A DNA stretch of 7,963 bases from Selenomonadaceae bacterium (GTDB taxonomy: Bacteria; Bacillota; Negativicutes; Selenomonadales; Selenomonadaceae): the NCBI GenBank assembly GCA_017484235.1, contig JAFUTM010000237.1:1-7963 (forward strand), in the 5' to 3' direction. The notes under the pieces are model-generated. The model was not told the origin of the DNA and did no database searches. It saw only the letters and a list, made by a program, of their open reading frames with translations. The position numbers and the translations under genes were made by a program. This document shows, in pieces, positions 7,282 to 7,963 of this stretch; position 1 is the stretch's first letter; each line of letters starts with the position of its first letter.

Positions 7282-7287
7282 TTTATA
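7282..7287 (-). promoter_or_regulatory. Possible -10 element of rsmG
   Basis: TATAAA on the minus strand, about 25 nt before the rsmG start. No good -35 is found at 16-18 nt spacing, and the start point would fall near 7275, leaving a very short leader that begins almost at the ribosome site. It directly abuts the -35 of the divergent gene, so the two promoters could compete for polymerase. Confidence 0.3.
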
Positions 7288-7317
7288 TTGACTTTAACGA
7301 AAACAATATGGTACAAT
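7288..7317 (+). promoter_or_regulatory. Sigma-70-type promoter of the secreted protein gene
   Basis: TTGACT at 7288-7293, an 18-nt spacer, and TACAAT at 7312-7317 preceded by TGG, giving an extended -10. The start point would be near 7324, with a leader of about 34 nt before the GTG start. Confidence 0.6.
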
Positions 7318-7334
7318 CTTAAAATAGTTAAGAT
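7316..7334. promoter_or_regulatory. Candidate operator: 7-bp inverted repeat over the start point
   Basis: ATCTTAA at 7316-7322 and TTAAGAT at 7328-7334 form a perfect inverted repeat with a 5-bp spacer. It begins in the last bases of the -10 element and covers the predicted start point of the secreted gene, a normal place for a repressor site. No regulator is encoded nearby. A short RNA hairpin at the transcript 5' end is an alternative. Confidence 0.4.
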
Positions 7335-7345
7335 AAGCTGAAAGT

Positions 7346-7350
7346 GAGGA
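7346..7350 (+). promoter_or_regulatory. Ribosome binding site selecting a GTG start
   Basis: GAGGA lies 7 nt before GTG at 7358-7360. The overlapping ATG at 7356 is followed at once by TGA and cannot be used, so GTG is the start. Confidence 0.65.
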
Positions 7351-7357
7351 CGACAAT

Positions 7358-7963
7358 GTGAAACTAAAAAGTATAATCACCATGTTCCTCTGTATATCTG
7401 CATTATTATTTGTTGTTAATATTAAAAATGTAAATGCCCAAGAATTAGTACAGCCATCTATTGGAGCAACTGCAACAATAAATGCAGGTACAGATAGAAT
7501 TATTGACGTAATAGATAAAGCCAGCGAAGCTAAAGAAAAAAATTTACCTGAGTTAAATATTAAAAATGAACCTAACTCTGAATCAAATGTCAATGCTGAT
7601 AATAATATGATAAATCAATCAGACCAATCTACCGCAGCTATTGATGAAGATGTAGAAATATTTTATCCACCTTCTGAAGCTCGACACATAGATTTTAATA
7701 GTTATCTTAATAAAAAATCCAATTCACAACAACATAATAACGATAATTCAAATTTAAATACTAATGATATTACATTAAATGCTAATGATGATAATGATCA
7801 TACCTCTTCAAAATCAAGAACACCTAAACCACCAGTTAAAGTATTCACATCTGTAAGCACCGGAATTATAAAGAGTGATACAAGCAACAATGGTGAAATA
7901 AAAAATAAAATCAGTGGAGTAGACATAGGTTTTGTTCGTGAATTGAATACTTCATCAGGAAAA
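7358..7963 (+). CDS. Secreted Asn-rich protein, possibly an outer-membrane beta-barrel protein (N-terminal part)
   Basis: A partial gene with 202 codons from a GTG start to the right edge. The N-terminus has a basic start (MKLKS), a hydrophobic stretch at about 6-22 and a probable signal peptidase I site after Ala27 (NVNA before QE). The middle, to about residue 155, is hydrophilic and low in complexity, rich in Asn, Asp and Ser, and looks disordered. A short TPKPPVK stretch then leads to VFTSVSTGII and SGVDIGFVRELNTSSGK. That last part alternates as in beta-strands and resembles the opening of autotransporter-type barrels known from diderm Firmicutes, with an R-E-F/L-x-x-x-x-GK turn. The barrel call is inference because only about 40 residues are visible. 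The gene is divergent from rsmG, with a good promoter and a candidate operator. It is AT-rich like rsmG. A surface protein without a barrel is the main alternative. Confidence 0.75.
   Translation, partial: MKLKSIITMFLCISALLFVVNIKNVNAQELVQPSIGATATINAGTDRIIDVIDKASEAKEKNLPELNIKNEPNSESNVNADNNMINQSDQSTAAIDEDVEIFYPPSEARHIDFNSYLNKKSNSQQHNNDNSNLNTNDITLNANDDNDHTSSKSRTPKPPVKVFTSVSTGIIKSDTSNNGEIKNKISGVDIGFVRELNTSSGK

Noticed and set aside
7294..7593. Minus-strand open frame of 99 codons opposite the secreted protein
   Set aside because: It lies antisense to a plus-strand gene with a good promoter, ribosome site and signal peptide. It has no recognisable domain, and its low-complexity hydrophobic sequence is what an antisense reading of this AT-rich gene would give.
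1..7963. CRISPR array, tRNA, rRNA or insertion sequence
   Set aside because: I saw no regular spaced repeats, cloverleaf-like sequence, transposase motifs or terminal inverted repeats with target duplications; the only long repeat is the paralogous kinase pair.

Overview
The window looks like chromosomal DNA of a low-GC anaerobic Firmicute, most likely a diderm one (Negativicutes-like). This placement is inference. It rests on AT-rich genes, strong GGAGG-type ribosome sites, large hybrid histidine kinases of a type common in gut Firmicutes, and a secreted protein whose last visible residues resemble the start of an outer-membrane beta-barrel.

Layout: almost everything reads on the minus strand, so gene order runs from high to low coordinates. 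At the right edge a secreted, Asn-rich protein (7358 to the end, plus strand, cut by the window) is divergent from rsmG (7257-6532, minus), the 16S rRNA m7G527 methyltransferase. The roughly 100 bp between them hold back-to-back promoters and a 19-bp inverted repeat over the predicted start point of the secreted gene. After rsmG comes a short AT-rich gap with an extended -10 promoter, bracketed by two arms of a perfect 10-bp inverted repeat.

From that promoter four genes follow tightly on the minus strand: hybrid histidine kinase 2 (6441-3742), a cytoplasmic coiled-coil protein with Sel1-like repeats (3723-2950), hybrid histidine kinase 1 (2925-187), and the first 61 codons of a MmeI/type IIG-like restriction-modification enzyme (183 to the edge). 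Where start sites overlap, the gaps between successive frames are 18, 6 and 3 nt, so one transcript is likely.

The two kinases are paralogues with the same architecture: TM, periplasmic Cache-like sensor, TM, HisKA, HATPase, REC, HPt and a C-terminal helical module. Their cytoplasmic parts are very similar and their sensors diverged, suggesting two inputs into the same kind of phosphorelay. Neither has an output domain and no DNA-binding response regulator is visible, so the final acceptor lies outside the window.

The most interesting aspect is this grouping: twin sensor kinases around a coiled-coil/Sel1 adaptor, translationally close to a restriction-modification type enzyme. Whether this is one functional unit (for example signal-controlled defence) or an accident of neighbourhood cannot be settled from this window.
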